Positions 29,116-40,681 of a DNA stretch of 64,000 bases are shown one piece after another. The stretch is from Melastoma dodecandrum (Eukaryota; Streptophyta; Magnoliopsida; Myrtales; Melastomataceae): NCBI GenBank assembly GCA_029817715.1, contig JARUPY010000276.1, positions 1 to 64,000 on the forward strand. Reading direction: 5' to 3'. A program made the position numbers and the translations under genes. The notes under the pieces are model-generated. The model was given only the letters and a program-made list of their open reading frames with translations, ran no database searches and was not told the DNA's origin. Within the stretch, counting starts at the first letter, position 1. Every line of letters starts with the position of its first letter.

Positions 29116-31538
29116 CCCTAAATACACCAGTATTCCGGTAAAACAAGCCCCTCAATCGAATGGAGTGCACGTGACACCGGGTTGGGGAAAGCAATTAATT
29201 TCCCCTATTCCTTGCATTCGCCAAGTCTTGAAACCTATGGCCACGACCACCAAACGGAGGAAATAAAGCAATGAGCTAAAGGAGGAGGGATCATCATCCA
29301 AGACGGACCTCAACGCAAGAAATTATAAAAACGGGAGATGAACCCCCGTCTTGGAATTTTAAGTTTTCCAAAAAATAGTTGATCACTGAAGAGGCAAGAC
29401 TGGCTGCAGCTACTCCTAGGATCATCATCACAGCCGGTGGACATTTTGCGTCCCACGAGGGGAAACCGCGGGAGGAGTAAAGGATAGCTTTCTGCATCTC
29501 AGTCTACTCCTACACACCGTAGCATTCTAAAGGGGAGGCACTCTCCTATTACACCCAAGGTTCTGCAAGGATAATCGGGATTACTCAGCCCACCATCACT
29601 TCACCGCGGGGAGATAAAGGGTGGGAGCTCCCTCGTTGAGAGGGACATGGAGGACCTCCTTATCCTCCATTTTTCCGATCAACAACCGGAGGCCGACTCC
29701 GTCTTCCCCAGCCTCCTTTTCCCGTTGTCTCCAAGCCACCATCAACCAAGGTTGAACGGAAAGGCTCTTGCACAATCGGCAGTATCGATAACAACAGTCC
29801 CGATGGCTCCAACGGTAGCTCAAGCATGGCCAACCGACTCCCCCAAGACAACTCCAAAGCAGCCACAAAGATGGGAGTCAGGCTTCATTTGCAAAGAACT
29901 CCATCAACCTCCGCCACCGGATTCACTCCCCAGGAACGTGCACCCTAACCCCCCAGCAGCTCCTTCCTGGATGCTTTATTCCGTCAGCCAGCCATCGGTG
30001 TCTGGGCACTAGCAGTATAGCCAACAACCATAGAAGCAGAGGTTCCAAGGTGATCTCTTCCAGGCTCCAAAGCGGCAACGATCTCAAGTCCTCCGTGTAT
30101 GTGTTATGAGCCGACAGTAGGTCTCCTCCAAAGAGAATCCCCCCATCTCCGTGGTTGCGACGACGGGGAGCCCGACGCCTCCCAAACACGAGCCTCGCTC
30201 TGACCAGCGACAATCCAACCCGTCAACTACGCGGCGGTGTCCCATGCAATGGATCTTCCCAACTGGCGTCCTGATGCAACTAGAACCGATTATAATAGTT
30301 GAATCCTCCCCGAAAAACAAATAACAGAGTCATAGCTATAAGTAAAAACACAAAAACCATTTACACCCACCACTACTACCATTTCCGGCAGTCAGAACTC
30401 TCCATCAACTATTCTATGACCATTTGTCGTGGGTGATTCTGTTTTCGGTTCTATTTAAAATGGATATCTCTCTTGACGATAAGGCTTCGGATTTTGAAAA
30501 CGTATCGGAGTCGTTACTAACTTATTTTAAGTTCAAGTTAGAAAAAACTATAGAAATTCGTTAAGGTTCGGGAATTATGGATTACTAAATCGCATGCATC
30601 ACAAAGAAAATGGAGGCCTTTATCGTGTATTACCGATGTCCAATTTATTTGAGCTCGATTTTAGAAAAAGAAATAGTTTGATATATATAAAAAATGATCT
30701 CGAGCTCAATAATGCTTAAAATGTCTATGTGAATCATTTTTAGAAAATATTTCTTAAAAATTGATTTTGGGCAAAAATGTAGACAATGATAGATTGATTA
30801 ATGCCCTTAACAGTTTCTATGCCAAAAAATAAATTCAAGGGAGAACCGGGTGTTGTACCATTTCTCATTTTTCATAGAACGCTCCCGTTAGCGTTTATAC
30901 CTCATGGTGCCGTTTTTAGAATAGGATTACGGTAAACCTGGCGAGCCGCTGATGCCGTAACGTTGGTGAGTGCGAAGCCGTCTTTAGAGGGTCTTGATCT
31001 TCGAGAATCCAAATATTCCCTCGAATACTTCGTTATCTTGAACGCGTTGAATGGGATGCGTGCCTTGGTTGTCCGCAAGACACGCGCCCGGAGTATCTGC
31101 ACAAGTACCGAATAAACGAAGTAAACTGTTCGAAGAAAGCTTGGAAGTTTATACTTTGATTTCTCCATTTATAATTTTTCCGAAATCTCAAATCGACGGT
31201 TGGACAAAACATGAACAAATAGTAAAGATGGTAGTAACACTCTACAACTAAAATTTTGAAAGTACTAGTAAATGTAAGGTATAATAATAATTAATGCATA
31301 GAATAAAAATAACATCTATGTGGATAATAATACTATTGTCAAAATTTTTATAAAAATGACTAACTCTCTTTTAGCCAAGTTAATAATTAAAACTTAATCA
31401 AAACAAAACAAAATGCAAAAGAAAGAAAAAAATCAAAACAAACCCGCAACAATCGTAAGGAAGGAAAAGTCAAAATAGAAGAAAACTTTACCTCTTACGA
31501 TTGGGTCAAGGGCCGAGGCTTCCATCGACAGCTTGGAG
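29116..31538. other. Intergenic, nothing recognised
   Basis: A proline-rich plus-strand frame at 29647-30012 has no recognisable domain. The 30.4-31.5 kb part is AT-rich. This stretch could include the left flank of the gene-fragment mosaic that follows. Confidence 0.4.
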
Positions 31539-31970
31539 TCAGGGACGAGACGGACGGAGAGGTAGAAACGGCCGGTGCTGGGACTCGCCCGTATGAGGGA
31601 GGCTGGCCCTCAGGAGTTCCACGGGCATCTCTCGGGCGATTGCCCTTGAGGTTTCCGATCCGATGGTTTCTGGGCTTAATTGATTCTGCGACATCAGAGG
31701 CTGGACGATGGTCTCGTACTTGGTGAGGCAGTATCTCGTGAGCGGCGAGAAGAACTCGTTGAAAGAAGCCTGCCACAGCCTACGGTTTGGCAACATACAG
31801 TTGCTCTGGGTGTGGGGACCCGTCAGAAGGTCAGTGGCCCTGTCCAGGACGGCCTTTAGGACCACTGATGCACCGTCTCCAGCCAGGCTTTCCAGAGGAC
31901 GAAGTGGTGGCTGCTCGGAGGAGCAAACAACAGCAACCAGACAGGCGCTCAGGGCACGCAGATCCATTTC
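31539..31970 (-). pseudogene. Fragment of PAT1 (mRNA decapping factor) C-terminal region
   Basis: The minus-strand frame contains [19 protein letters not shown], then [44 protein letters not shown], and [16 protein letters not shown]. This matches the C-terminal helical region of plant PAT1 homologues as I remember it. PAT1 links deadenylation to decapping in P-bodies. Only the last part of that protein is here, with no promoter, start or upstream domains, and the end diverges after LPHT. It abuts the NETWORKED-like fragment directly. Not expected to make PAT1 protein. Confidence 0.6.
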
Positions 31971-32577
31971 CCCCTCGCATGTCCGCTGTTCGGCCCTGAC
32001 ACAAATAATGTCTCCTCCTTGGTGAGCTTCACGGTGCTTCTGTCCTCTCGTGGATCTTCAGCCTGCGCCTTGGATTTCTTGGATTCCTGGAACAGCTCGG
32101 AGTCCTCGACCTTAGCATCGAGCTTCACGTCCTGAAGCTTCTCTGAGAACCATTCGAGGTTAGAGCTTGCCTCGTTGAACTGGGAGACGATGCTACGGCC
32201 ACGCTCATGGAAACACTGCTTTGTTTGCCTGAACTTGTTCACGCTGGATCGATCGATTTTTCAGTCTTCACTTCTGAACCCATATCGTCATCGTCTTGGT
32301 GCAGAAGCTCGCGCTTTAGTGACCTGATCCTTCCAGAGGTGTTGTCGATGTTTCTGTCCTGCATCTTCACCTCATCGACTGAGTTTTTCTCCTCGTCCTT
32401 CAGACGTGGCAAAGCCTCCTTGCATGACTTCAAGACAGTGGCAGCCATCAACTTCCGAGCCTCGCTATCCTCAATGAAAGTCCCAATGCCAAACTCATTC
32501 TGGAGGTTACAGACTCTCCCTTGTGGTGGCCGCTGCGGCTGCTGCGGCACGGGCGCGGGCAGAGACGGGGGAGGCAT
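31971..32577 (-). pseudogene. Fragment of a NETWORKED 2-like actin-binding protein
   Basis: The minus strand encodes GRVCNLQNEFGIGTFIEDSE followed by ARKLMAATVLKSCKEAL and KSVDE-like coiled coil. This is the conserved segment that follows the NAB domain in NET2-type proteins (family form RVCxLQDEFGxG). That frame stops at 32239. A shifted frame continues with QTKQCFHERGRSIVSQF and SNLEWFSEKLQDVK down to about 31.97 kb, probably the same source gene. The NAB domain and the rest of the protein are missing. NET2 proteins bind actin at the plasma membrane in pollen tubes; this copy is a broken internal piece. Confidence 0.65.
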
Positions 32578-33244
32578 GGACGGTTAAAGAAGAGCGGCGG
32601 GAGCGATTGCCATGCGACGACCCAGACTTAATGGATAATTCCTTTCTCGCAACAGAAGACCCTTGAAGCCTCGCACTGACTTGGTTAGCTACCATGTTCT
32701 GTTTCATCAATAATTGTTTCTGTGCCGCGTCCATTCTCGACTTTCTCAGCATCGCCGACAAGATCTTATCTTTCTGTTCCACATCCGCCTGCATCCTCAC
32801 GAGCCCCGACGACAATTTCTGCACCATGGATGCTGATACCTCCTCGTGTGAACTCTTGCTTCGAGGTTTCAACTTGCCTGAGAGCTCTTTCCGACTCTGC
32901 CTCAGTCCGACGCTGATTCGACATGAACTCAATGAAAGCAGTCTTATGTTTCCAGATCTTGGAAAAATGCTCTTGCGCCTCACACTTTGCCTTCTCTAGC
33001 AAATCCTCTTACTGAATTCTGGATTTGATTCTCGGGAGTTGTCGCCATCGAGAGCAGTCTTACCCTCACCAGCGTGAGTCCCTTCCTTTAGATCATTTGC
33101 TGCAGGCGGAGAAGGCCAGGCATACTTGATGTCGCTTCCTACCCTCCTTTGTCCCACAACACCATCTACCGTCTCCATGCAGACCTCAATCACACCTGTC
33201 CCAACAAGACTTCCACGGAAGAACATGAAGCCAATGATATCCAA
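32578..33244 (-). pseudogene. Coiled-coil gene fragment(s) of unidentified origin
   Basis: Reading down the minus strand from 33.24 kb: a segment beginning GFMFFRGSLVGTGVIEV, then EKAKCEAQEHFSKIWKHKTA and TEAESERALRQVETSKQE, a one-base shift, then SSHEEVSASMVQKLSSG and EQKDKILSAMLRKSRMDAAQ. The last parts are clearly coiled coil and look like a genuine plant protein. I cannot name the family with confidence. The Ala/Arg-rich stretch next to the NET2-like piece may be a separate short segment. Confidence 0.5.
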
Positions 33245-33325
33245 GCGTGAGAGAAACCTTGTCAGCCCCTTTCTTTGATGTCTTGATTCTTTTGGGCTTC
33301 TTTTATTTCATTGCTTTACTTATGT

Positions 33326-33590
33326 AAACCAATCATGGGTTTGATTCCCCCTACAACTTCACCATGTGAACATCCCGTCTTAACCATCTCGGCATAGTAG
33401 TCTGCCGGTCTAAGGGAATTGATTCGCTCAGAAACAAACTTTCCAAATGCCTGCCTTGTCCTGTCGAGCGCCCGAGCATAGAAAGAGAGAGCTCTCTTGC
33501 CATCAATAACATCGACCTCCTTCTGCTGGTCTATGTCCACTGAAAGACTGTGGATCCATTAGACATCCTCTGGCCAGCTAACGCCCCCCC
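33326..33590 (-). pseudogene. Fragment of EBP2 (rRNA-processing protein)
   Basis: The minus strand gives SWPEDV, an in-frame TAA, WIHSLSVDIDQQKEVDV, then ALSFYARALDRTRQAFGKF and LRPADYYAEMVKT. This is the most conserved stretch of EBP2, a nucleolar factor for 60S subunit assembly. The TAA replaces the Gln or Glu usually found between PEDV and W. After MVKT one extra G shifts the frame: the next bases would read DVHMVK in the other frame, as in the family. Only about 90 residues of a 300-plus residue protein are present, so this is a dead fragment. Confidence 0.8.
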
Positions 33591-33620
33591 AGCTTATCGA
33601 GCAATATCCCTATCATTTAT

Positions 33621-35088
33621 TGATAACTCCGTGAAAATAGGGTTATTTCGTATCCTTAACGAGGCTTTATGTGGTTAGTCGGACGAGTATTGATAGGGAT
33701 TGGTAGGATTTGAGTCATTTTTTTTAGTTTTATTTTAAGTCGATCTTTGTTATTTTCTTAGTTTTTGTTTCTATTTCGTCTCGAGTCGGTTATCTTGTTG
33801 ATGCCTCTTGGTTTGTCATGTGTTAATACAGGAAAATGAAGGAGATTTTAAAGCTCGGACGAAGAAAAGCGAAGATGAGCGAACAAGCTGAGGGACGCGT
33901 CCTTCAGATCTCAGGGACGCATCCCTGGAGGTTCTGTAGCTGACGAAGCTTTCTTGCGAGTTTTGAAGGCTAACCGCTTGAGGAGTCTTCAAGTCTTCCT
34001 AAGACTGCATAATAGAGATATAGAGGATCAACTAGTTATTTAGTTGGTAGTTTTAGATTTATTTTATTTTATTCTCCCTAGAAATATTGCCTAGATTTGG
34101 AGAATCTTAGGAAATATTTTCCAGGGGATCTATATATCCTAGTTTTAGAAGTAACTCTAAAGACACCTTCCCTTTGGCAATTAGAGTCTTTTCTTTTGGT
34201 GAAGAACGGATGAGACATTCGACTCGGAGAAGGCTAGGTTTGAAGCGGAGATCAAGACTTTGCGACTACTTCTCGGATCGGAGGATTCGAGAGGGCGTTT
34301 TTTTTTTCTTTTCTTGCTCCTCTTTGATTATTATGTCACTCTCCTTTTCTTTTGAATTTGAGTTGAATTTCTTATACGTTATGAACTAATTTCGTTTTCT
34401 AGGACTTCAATGGAACCTAGCGATTTTATCTAACGAGTGAATTCCTTTTCTCCGTGTTATGCGAATTCGTGTGGTTACTTATTCATATCTTGTTCTTAAT
34501 GCGGTTGATTGACTGGCCACCAATTAATTTGATCTGGAGACCTATTCGGGCTTGGAAAAGTTGTTTAGGTTAAACCGTGGATATAATAGCCTAAGTTAGC
34601 GTCACGTTGAAAAACGAAGCTAATTAGCGAGAAGGATAGGAATATACCTGATTGCCTTAGGTAGCCATTTAGGGTTGTTGCATAATGGGTTCCCACTAGT
34701 TAATTGCCTAGGAATAGAGTGATTAGCTCGATACAGGGAATACGTCTTTAGAGCACTCGGGAGAGGCGTAAAGAGATATACGAACCCTAGGTTAGTAACT
34801 TAAGAATTTGATAACTAGAGAAAGGAATGAACGAGTTAGATAATTCGTTAGGGGAAATTGATAGTCCTAGGCTTTTATTAATTGATTTAATCATCGTTAG
34901 TTGCACTCTCTTTTTCAGTTTTACTCTCAATTCAATCTTGTTTGACTTGACCTCGAAATTGTTAAACGTGCGACCGTTAGAAATTTTTCTCTGTTGATTC
35001 TCTGTGGGATCGATCTCTACTTGCCTTATCTACAAGTTAGTTAGGTTTGTGAGAGTAATTAATTTGCCGCCTTCGACAAGCGTGATCA
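33621..35088 (+). mobile_element. LTR of a truncated Gypsy-type element
   Basis: The segment begins TGATAACTCCG and ends GCGTGATCA, with TGAT...ATCA termini as in LTRs. It is followed after a few bases by a primer-binding site. I see no second LTR in the window, so the element has lost its right part. A five-base target duplication cannot be tested for that reason. Confidence 0.75.
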
Positions 35089-35093
35089 AATTT

Positions 35094-35111
35094 TGGCGCC
35101 GTTGCCGGGGA
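35094..35111 (+). other. Primer-binding site, tRNA-Asp type
   Basis: The sequence TGGCGCCGTTGCCGGGGA is complementary to the 3' end of plant tRNA-Asp. It is characteristic of Tat/Athila-lineage Gypsy elements, and it fixes the LTR end and the plus orientation of the element. Confidence 0.85.
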
Positions 35112-35218
35112 ATCAATTCTGAGAAATTTATTTTCTACTGTCATCACGTTTATCTATTTGACGTTCAAGGTGTTTAATTTTCTCACTTATTTCTTTTGAT
35201 ATTTTTAACATTAGGTGC

Positions 35219-35479
35219 ATGCGACGAACTCGAAGTACAGAAATTCTTCCTTTTGACCCTGAAATCGAAAGAACTTTCCATAGACTGGTTCGTGAGAAAG
35301 CTAGTGCACAAAGCCATATCAAGGACTTAAATGAAAAGTTTTCAAGAATTTTGGGGTTATTTATTAAAAACAGAAATCGAAAGAATTGGGAGCAAGCTTT
35401 TAGTAATTTGGAAACTTCCGACACTAAACTTCAAATTATTTTGATTTCACACTGCACTTTGGAACCATCCTCCGTGTAG
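35219..35479 (+). pseudogene. Start of a Gypsy-type gag, truncated
   Basis: A frame of 86 residues begins MRRTRSTEILPFDPEIERT, a style common at the start of Tat/Athila gag proteins, 107 bases after the primer site. It ends at a stop at 35479. No capsid, protease or polymerase motifs follow before the COQ10 gene begins, so the element is cut off at about 35.6 kb. Confidence 0.55.
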
Positions 35480-35832
35480 CGTGTGTAACAAGTTATATGT
35501 GCGGACAAAGGCTAGTGTTACTGATGATGCGTGAAGAAGGCTCAAAGATGGTAATTCTAACCTTAAATGGGATGGTTTGGGGAGTAAGTTTTGTAATGCT
35601 TGTTTAAAAGCTCCTCGTTGGGATAATTCAGCCTAAGCAAATCTTCTGATTATACTTAGGACACCACTAAACACTCCAGTGATTATCTTGTCCCCGACCG
35701 GTTTGATTAAAACCGGATCGAGTTACTCTTACCGAGATCACCTCAAACCAACGAAACCCTAAATTCCCAAATCAAGCCCCGATTTTGATTTCGAATCTCC
35801 GCGACCAATTCATCGTCCCCCTGGTGATTCTT

Positions 35833-37750
35833 ATGCCGCCGTTTTATCCCAAAGTGCTCGGATGCGTAGCTTCCCGGAGTGCGGTTGGTTCTGCCGCGAG
35901 CTGCTTCCGTCGTCGCATTGGACGATCGGGAGTCGGTCCGTTGTTTGAGGGTAATGCGGCCGCAGGGGAGCAGGGGTGGAGGGGCACGGGGGATAATGTG
36001 ATCGGGAGGCCGTGTGGGGGTGGGATTTCCCATCGGAGAGGGTTTCGCGGCTGTGGGGACGGCGAGGAGGGGGGCGTGCTTTCTAAGGTCTACGAGGAGC
36101 GGCGTGTGATGGGGTAAAGTTCTTCAGGAATGAGAGCCCTGAGATTTCCTTGCTTATGATTGGAACTTGCGGGAAGGTTCCCATTCCGTTGATTTGTTAG
36201 CTTAAGGTTGATGTTTCCTTTTGCCATTCTAATGCTTTCTGATCTGATGGGAACTGAACTCCACTATGGACTTGTGATAATTTAAAGCCCCGAGTTTTAA
36301 GGGAAACCGTGAGGAAAATATGGTTTGCTGTTGTGTCTATAAGCTGTCCCAGCAGCTCAAAGTTTGATGTGATTTTTCCACGTAGGTATTCTCCTGAGCA
36401 GTTGTTTGATGTGGTCGCAGCAGTCGACTTTTATCACGGATTTGTGCCCTGGTGTCAGCGGTCAGAGATCCTGATACAGTATCCTGACGGATCATTCGAT
36501 GCTGAGCTGGAGATTGGTTTCAAGTTTTTGGTGGAGAGTTATGTTTCTCATGTTGAATTAACCAGGCCAAAGTTGGTGAAGGTAGATGGCTTGTGTTTAA
36601 CTCTCACGAGTTTGCATTCTCAAGTGTGTACATAAATACTTTTAACATACTGCCAACTTGCATACATTTGCACCCATCCTCCCTTTGCCTTATGCATGCA
36701 ATAGCCGGAGAGTGTCAAATGCAATGAGGTGCCCCTTTTTTAGTATAATCGGATATTGAATTGGTTATTGATGCACGCTTTGCTTCTTCAATAAGATGAA
36801 ATGTAGTGGCAAAAGTCATTTGTGATAGGCTTGTGAATTATTTTTGGTCGTTCGCTTTGTCTCCTTCAATTGTAACCAAAAGAAGAGATGATGATCAGTT
36901 GGAGGGGGAATAGGAGTTAATTAAGTTTGGTTTGCACATTCCCATGTTCTTATCAAGCAAGCATCCTTGTTGCACAATGTGCTCCCAGCTAGTGGGTGGG
37001 GATTCCTGTTTTCTTTTTGGCTCAGGAAGATCTTCTTATCCCGCGTTTCTTCAATTGTGTATCCTAAATTATGTGATTTTTTGTGCAGATAGAAGAAGAC
37101 TAGACTAACAGTATGTTTATCTGTGCTGTTGACAGACTACAGCATCACAGAGTAATCTTTTCGATCATTTGATCAATATATGGGAATTTAACCCTGGACC
37201 GGTGCCCGGATCTTGTAACCTTTATTTTTTGGTGGATTTCAAGTTCCAATCGCCTCTGTATCGCCAGGTAATGGCTGATACCTTTTCCTGTTGTTTGAAA
37301 ACTGGTACATGGAGATCTAACTTCCGGGTGACCTGCATCTCAATGCTTCTGTTTCATGTTAGTTTGTCTTTTTCCTTATCACCGATCGGTTTCTAGCTGA
37401 TTCTGGTTGGCATTTGACTTATGAGTCGTTAATAACATGTCTGCATGTCTGTGATATCATTAATCCTCGCCACGGTGCTTCATTCATTGATAATCGGTGT
37501 TAGGAAAAGCGTGAGAAATTGATTTTACTGGTATGCTTCATTGTTCAGTCTGAAAGACTTGCGGAATTTACTCCCAAATCTACTGCATAATTCATATGGG
37601 TGTGGTGGTAACTGTGCTTCACCTCAGGTGGCATCGACGTTCTTTAAGGAAGTGGTTGCACGTCTTGTCGGTTCTTTTAACGATCGATGCCGCTTGATTT
37701 ATGGACCGGGGGTTCAAATCCATGAGCATACTTATGGACAGCAGGTTTGA
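35833..37750 (+). CDS. COQ10: Mitochondrial coenzyme Q-binding protein COQ10 homologue
   Basis: Four exons are inferred: 35833-36113, 36386-36581, 37136-37267 and 37628-37750, giving 243 residues. The first 80 or so residues are Arg/Gly-rich with few acidic residues, as expected for a mitochondrial presequence. The START-like domain follows: ERRVMGYSPEQLFDVVAAVD, FYHGFVPWCQRS, DGSFDAELEIGFKFL, ESYVSHVEL, HLINIWEFNPGP, CNLYFLVDFKF, and VGSFNDRCRLIYGPG. COQ10 binds ubiquinone and is needed for its efficient use in respiration. All junctions are GT-AG and keep the frame. The gene looks intact although it starts only about 0.2 kb after a truncated retroelement, so its promoter may include retroelement-derived DNA. 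Confidence 0.92.
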
Positions 37751-38524
37751 TGCTGATTATGCATATGCCGATTTCTTACGGCCATACACCCCTGCACTGA
37801 AACGGTCCTTGCAAAGGGATCCAGTTATCAGGGGAAAATTCACTCTTAGGAGAATGCCACACAGCTGGCATTGAGCAAAGATGTGGGAGGGGAAATCTTT
37901 TTGAAAATCCGGTGTCCCCATTCGAAAGACCAAATGCCAGGGGATGATTGGTCAATGATTTGGTGATTGGATTACTCGATTCTCAAATAATGTTTTACAG
38001 AATATAAGAAATTCCTTTTAGTGGAGATGAAGTCTGATCACCATCTGCCTTACGTCTAAAGGATATTAAAAGCATCCCAGTGAATTGGATTTCCTTTCTT
38101 CCATCTATCTTTCTTTGTTACCCTTTTTAGTTTGTTTCCACCAATTCTTTTTCTTGTTTCCTCTTCCTTTGTTGTGGTTGAGCTTTTGATCTACTCTCCT
38201 GTCACAAAAAGATGGTTGAACAGAGTGATTATCCTATGGATACAAGAATGAATGAATGATGGTGGTTGTCCCCCTCCCAAGTTTCTGGTTAAAAACTGTC
38301 TTCCTCGGGATGTGGAAGATAGGAGTCATGACCATCTTATAATCCCTCCTCTCTTTTCTTTTTCTCCCTTTTAGTTTTGAGTGGTTTGGCTGTCCGGGAA
38401 CCGCACTCGCCAAGGGTGGTGTTCCTCCTCGTATCGAGGAGCTGTTGCCGAGGGCTTGGCACACCTCCTTATTCACAAAAGAAAAAGAAACTTGTTTTAC
38501 AATTCTTCTTCGTTGCCCACCTCC
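37751..38524. other. Intergenic: COQ10 3' UTR to LRR remnant
   Basis: COQ10 3' UTR is followed by unassigned sequence. The last part, from about 38.47 kb, is similar to 41.4-41.47 kb, so it belongs to the duplicated 3' flank of the LRR units. Confidence 0.5.
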
Positions 38525-40681
38525 TCATTCCCCGGAATCATCGCTGCTCTCTCCTTCGTACTCACTATATCGGCCCTCAAATGACCGCAACTTGTCACAG
38601 CCAGAAATTCAGAGGCAACACCCATCGATTGCACGGGGCAGGCAGAGCAACGAGGAGCAAAACTAGATAAGAACTCTCTCCAATCTTTTCAGGCCCAACA
38701 AATCCGGAATTCCGCAAATGTAATGGCACCGGTCAATCCACAAGTACTCTAACATCTCCAATTGTTCCAGTCCTGGAATATCCACCAACGCTCTACACCA
38801 TTCGAACCTAAGCGACCTTAGCCCCCTCAATCTCCCTATGTTTGACACTCGGAGGAGACTATCAGAGCACCTAATAATTAAGTTCGTAAGACTGGGTAAC
38901 GAATCGAGACCATCAAGCTCCATCTCTGTCAATGTAAAATCGCTTATCTCCATATATGTATGCAGAGATGCCATGTCTGAAAAACTCAAACCGAGAGTCT
39001 TGAGCCTGGAAAGGAAACCCAACTCGGAAACTCCTTTATATGAAATAATCCTCGTTGCATTTTTTTCTGTATAACGTATACCTTCATAGAGTCCCACCAT
39101 CTTCCATGAAAATGCAAAGTATGTTAGGCTGGTAGGAAGTCCTCGAACATCCTGAAGCATTCTGCAATCATCCAATTTGAGGGACTTAAGGCTCGTGATT
39201 TGACTAACTCTTCCTGGCAGGAAGCGAATCTTGCTCATCGAAAGGTCCAAATCTTCTAAAGCCGATAATCTCTCGATTTCTTCCTGAATTCCTTCGTCGA
39301 GAGGACAATCCGAAGCATCCAACACTGTTAGGCTGGTAGGAAGTCCTCGAAGCTATTCAAGCATCTCACAACACTTCAACCTGAGGGACTTAAGGCTCGT
39401 TAGTTGACTAACTCTTCCTGGCAGGAAGCGAATCTTGCTCATCGAAAGGTCCAAATCTTCTAAAGCCGATAATCTCTCGATTTCTTCCTAAATTCCTTCG
39501 TCGAGAGGACAATCCGAAGCATCCAACACTGTTAGGCTGGTAGGAAGTCCTCGAAGCTATTCAAGCATCACACAACACTTCAACTCGAGGGACTTAAGGC
39601 TCGTTAGTTGACTAACTGTTGCTGGCAGGAAGCGAATCTTGCTCCACGAAAGGTTCAATTCTTCTAAAGCTGACAGGCTCCCGATTTCATCAGGGATTCC
39701 TTTGTCGAGGGGACAACTCGAAGCATCCAACACTATTAGGCTGGTAGGAAGTCCTCGAAGCTCCTGAAGCATCTTACAATACTTCAACTCGAGGGACTTA
39801 AGGCTCGTGAGTTGACTAACTGTTGCTGGCAGGAAGCGAATCTTGCTCCCCGAACGGTCCAATCTTTCTAAAGCCGATAGGCTCCCGATTTCATCAGAGA
39901 TTCCTTTGTCGAGAGGACAAAACGAAGCATCCAACACCGTTAGGCTGGTAGGAAGTCCTCGAATCTCCTGAAGCATCTTACAACACTTCAACTCGAGGGA
40001 CTTAAGGCTCGTGAGTTGACTAACTGTTGCAGGCAGGAAGCGAATCTTGCTCCACGAAAGGTCCAAGCTTTCTAAATCTGACAGGCTCCCGATTTCATCA
40101 GGGATTCCTTTGTCGAGAGGACAATCCGAAGCATCTAACACTGTTAGGCTGGTTGGAAGTCCTCGAAGCTCCTGAAGCATCTCACAATACTTCAACATGA
40201 GGGACTTAAGGCTCGTGAGTTGACTAACTGTTGCCGGCAGGAAGCGAATCATGCTCCCCGAAAGGTTCAATTCTTCTAAAGCCGATAGTCTACCAATTTC
40301 TTCCGGAATTCCTTCGTCAAGAGGGTTGCCTTGAAGGTTCAAGACCAGTAAGTTCGTCAGATCACATATCGAGGTGGGTAATCTTCTGATCTTGTTACGC
40401 CATAAGTTAAGTGTCATCAAGGATTCCAACCTCCCAATTGATTCCGGTACTTCTTCAATCTTGCAAGCAGAACAAAGCTCCTCTAACAAACTCCTCAGAG
40501 ACCCACACCAGGAGATGTTCATATAAGCAAGACCCTCCAACTTACCCACTGAACGATGGATTTCTTCCAAATTGAAGCAATTCAAAAAAACCATAATCTC
40601 CAATTTTAAGCAACAAGAGAGGTCGAATGACGTAGTCATGTTGCTTCTCCTGAACTCCAGCACCCTTAAGTTAGGCATCAT
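38525..40681 (-). pseudogene. Orphan LRR exon of a TIR-NB-LRR gene (copy 2)
   Basis: The exon begins at an acceptor just before MMPNLRVLEF (40681) and runs as leucine-rich repeats of the form LRGLPTSLTVLDAS...IRFLP. It is followed by the C-terminal LRR domain (SLTYFAFSW, GLDSLPSLTNL, GRLRGLRSL, PGLEQLEMLEYL). In-frame stops occur at about 39.35, 39.49 and 39.56 kb, at 38663 and possibly elsewhere. No TIR or NB-ARC sequence lies upstream. About 80 bases of the intron before the exon are also shared with copy 1, as is the 3' flank, so a genomic block rather than an mRNA was duplicated. It differs from copy 1 by an internal tandem expansion. Not expected to encode a working receptor. Confidence 0.85.
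39160..40330 (-). repeat. Tandem 204-bp repeat within the LRR exon
   Basis: The marker CGAAGCAT (plus strand) recurs at 39311, 39515, 39719, 39923 and 40127, spaced exactly 204 bases apart. Each unit encodes 68 residues, or about three LRRs. Units differ by scattered substitutions but keep the exact period, so expansion was by in-frame unequal exchange. Two adjacent units share the same stop-bearing variants, so some duplication happened after inactivation. Confidence 0.9.

Noticed and set aside
29647..30012. Pro-rich 121-residue frame that might be a LINE ORF1 or gene
   Set aside because: No nucleic-acid-binding or polymerase motif could be seen, so the assignment is unsupported.
31400..33620. 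Helitron ends around the gene-fragment mosaic
   Set aside because: I looked for a CTRR end with a hairpin and a TC start on the minus strand, but nothing stood out enough to claim.
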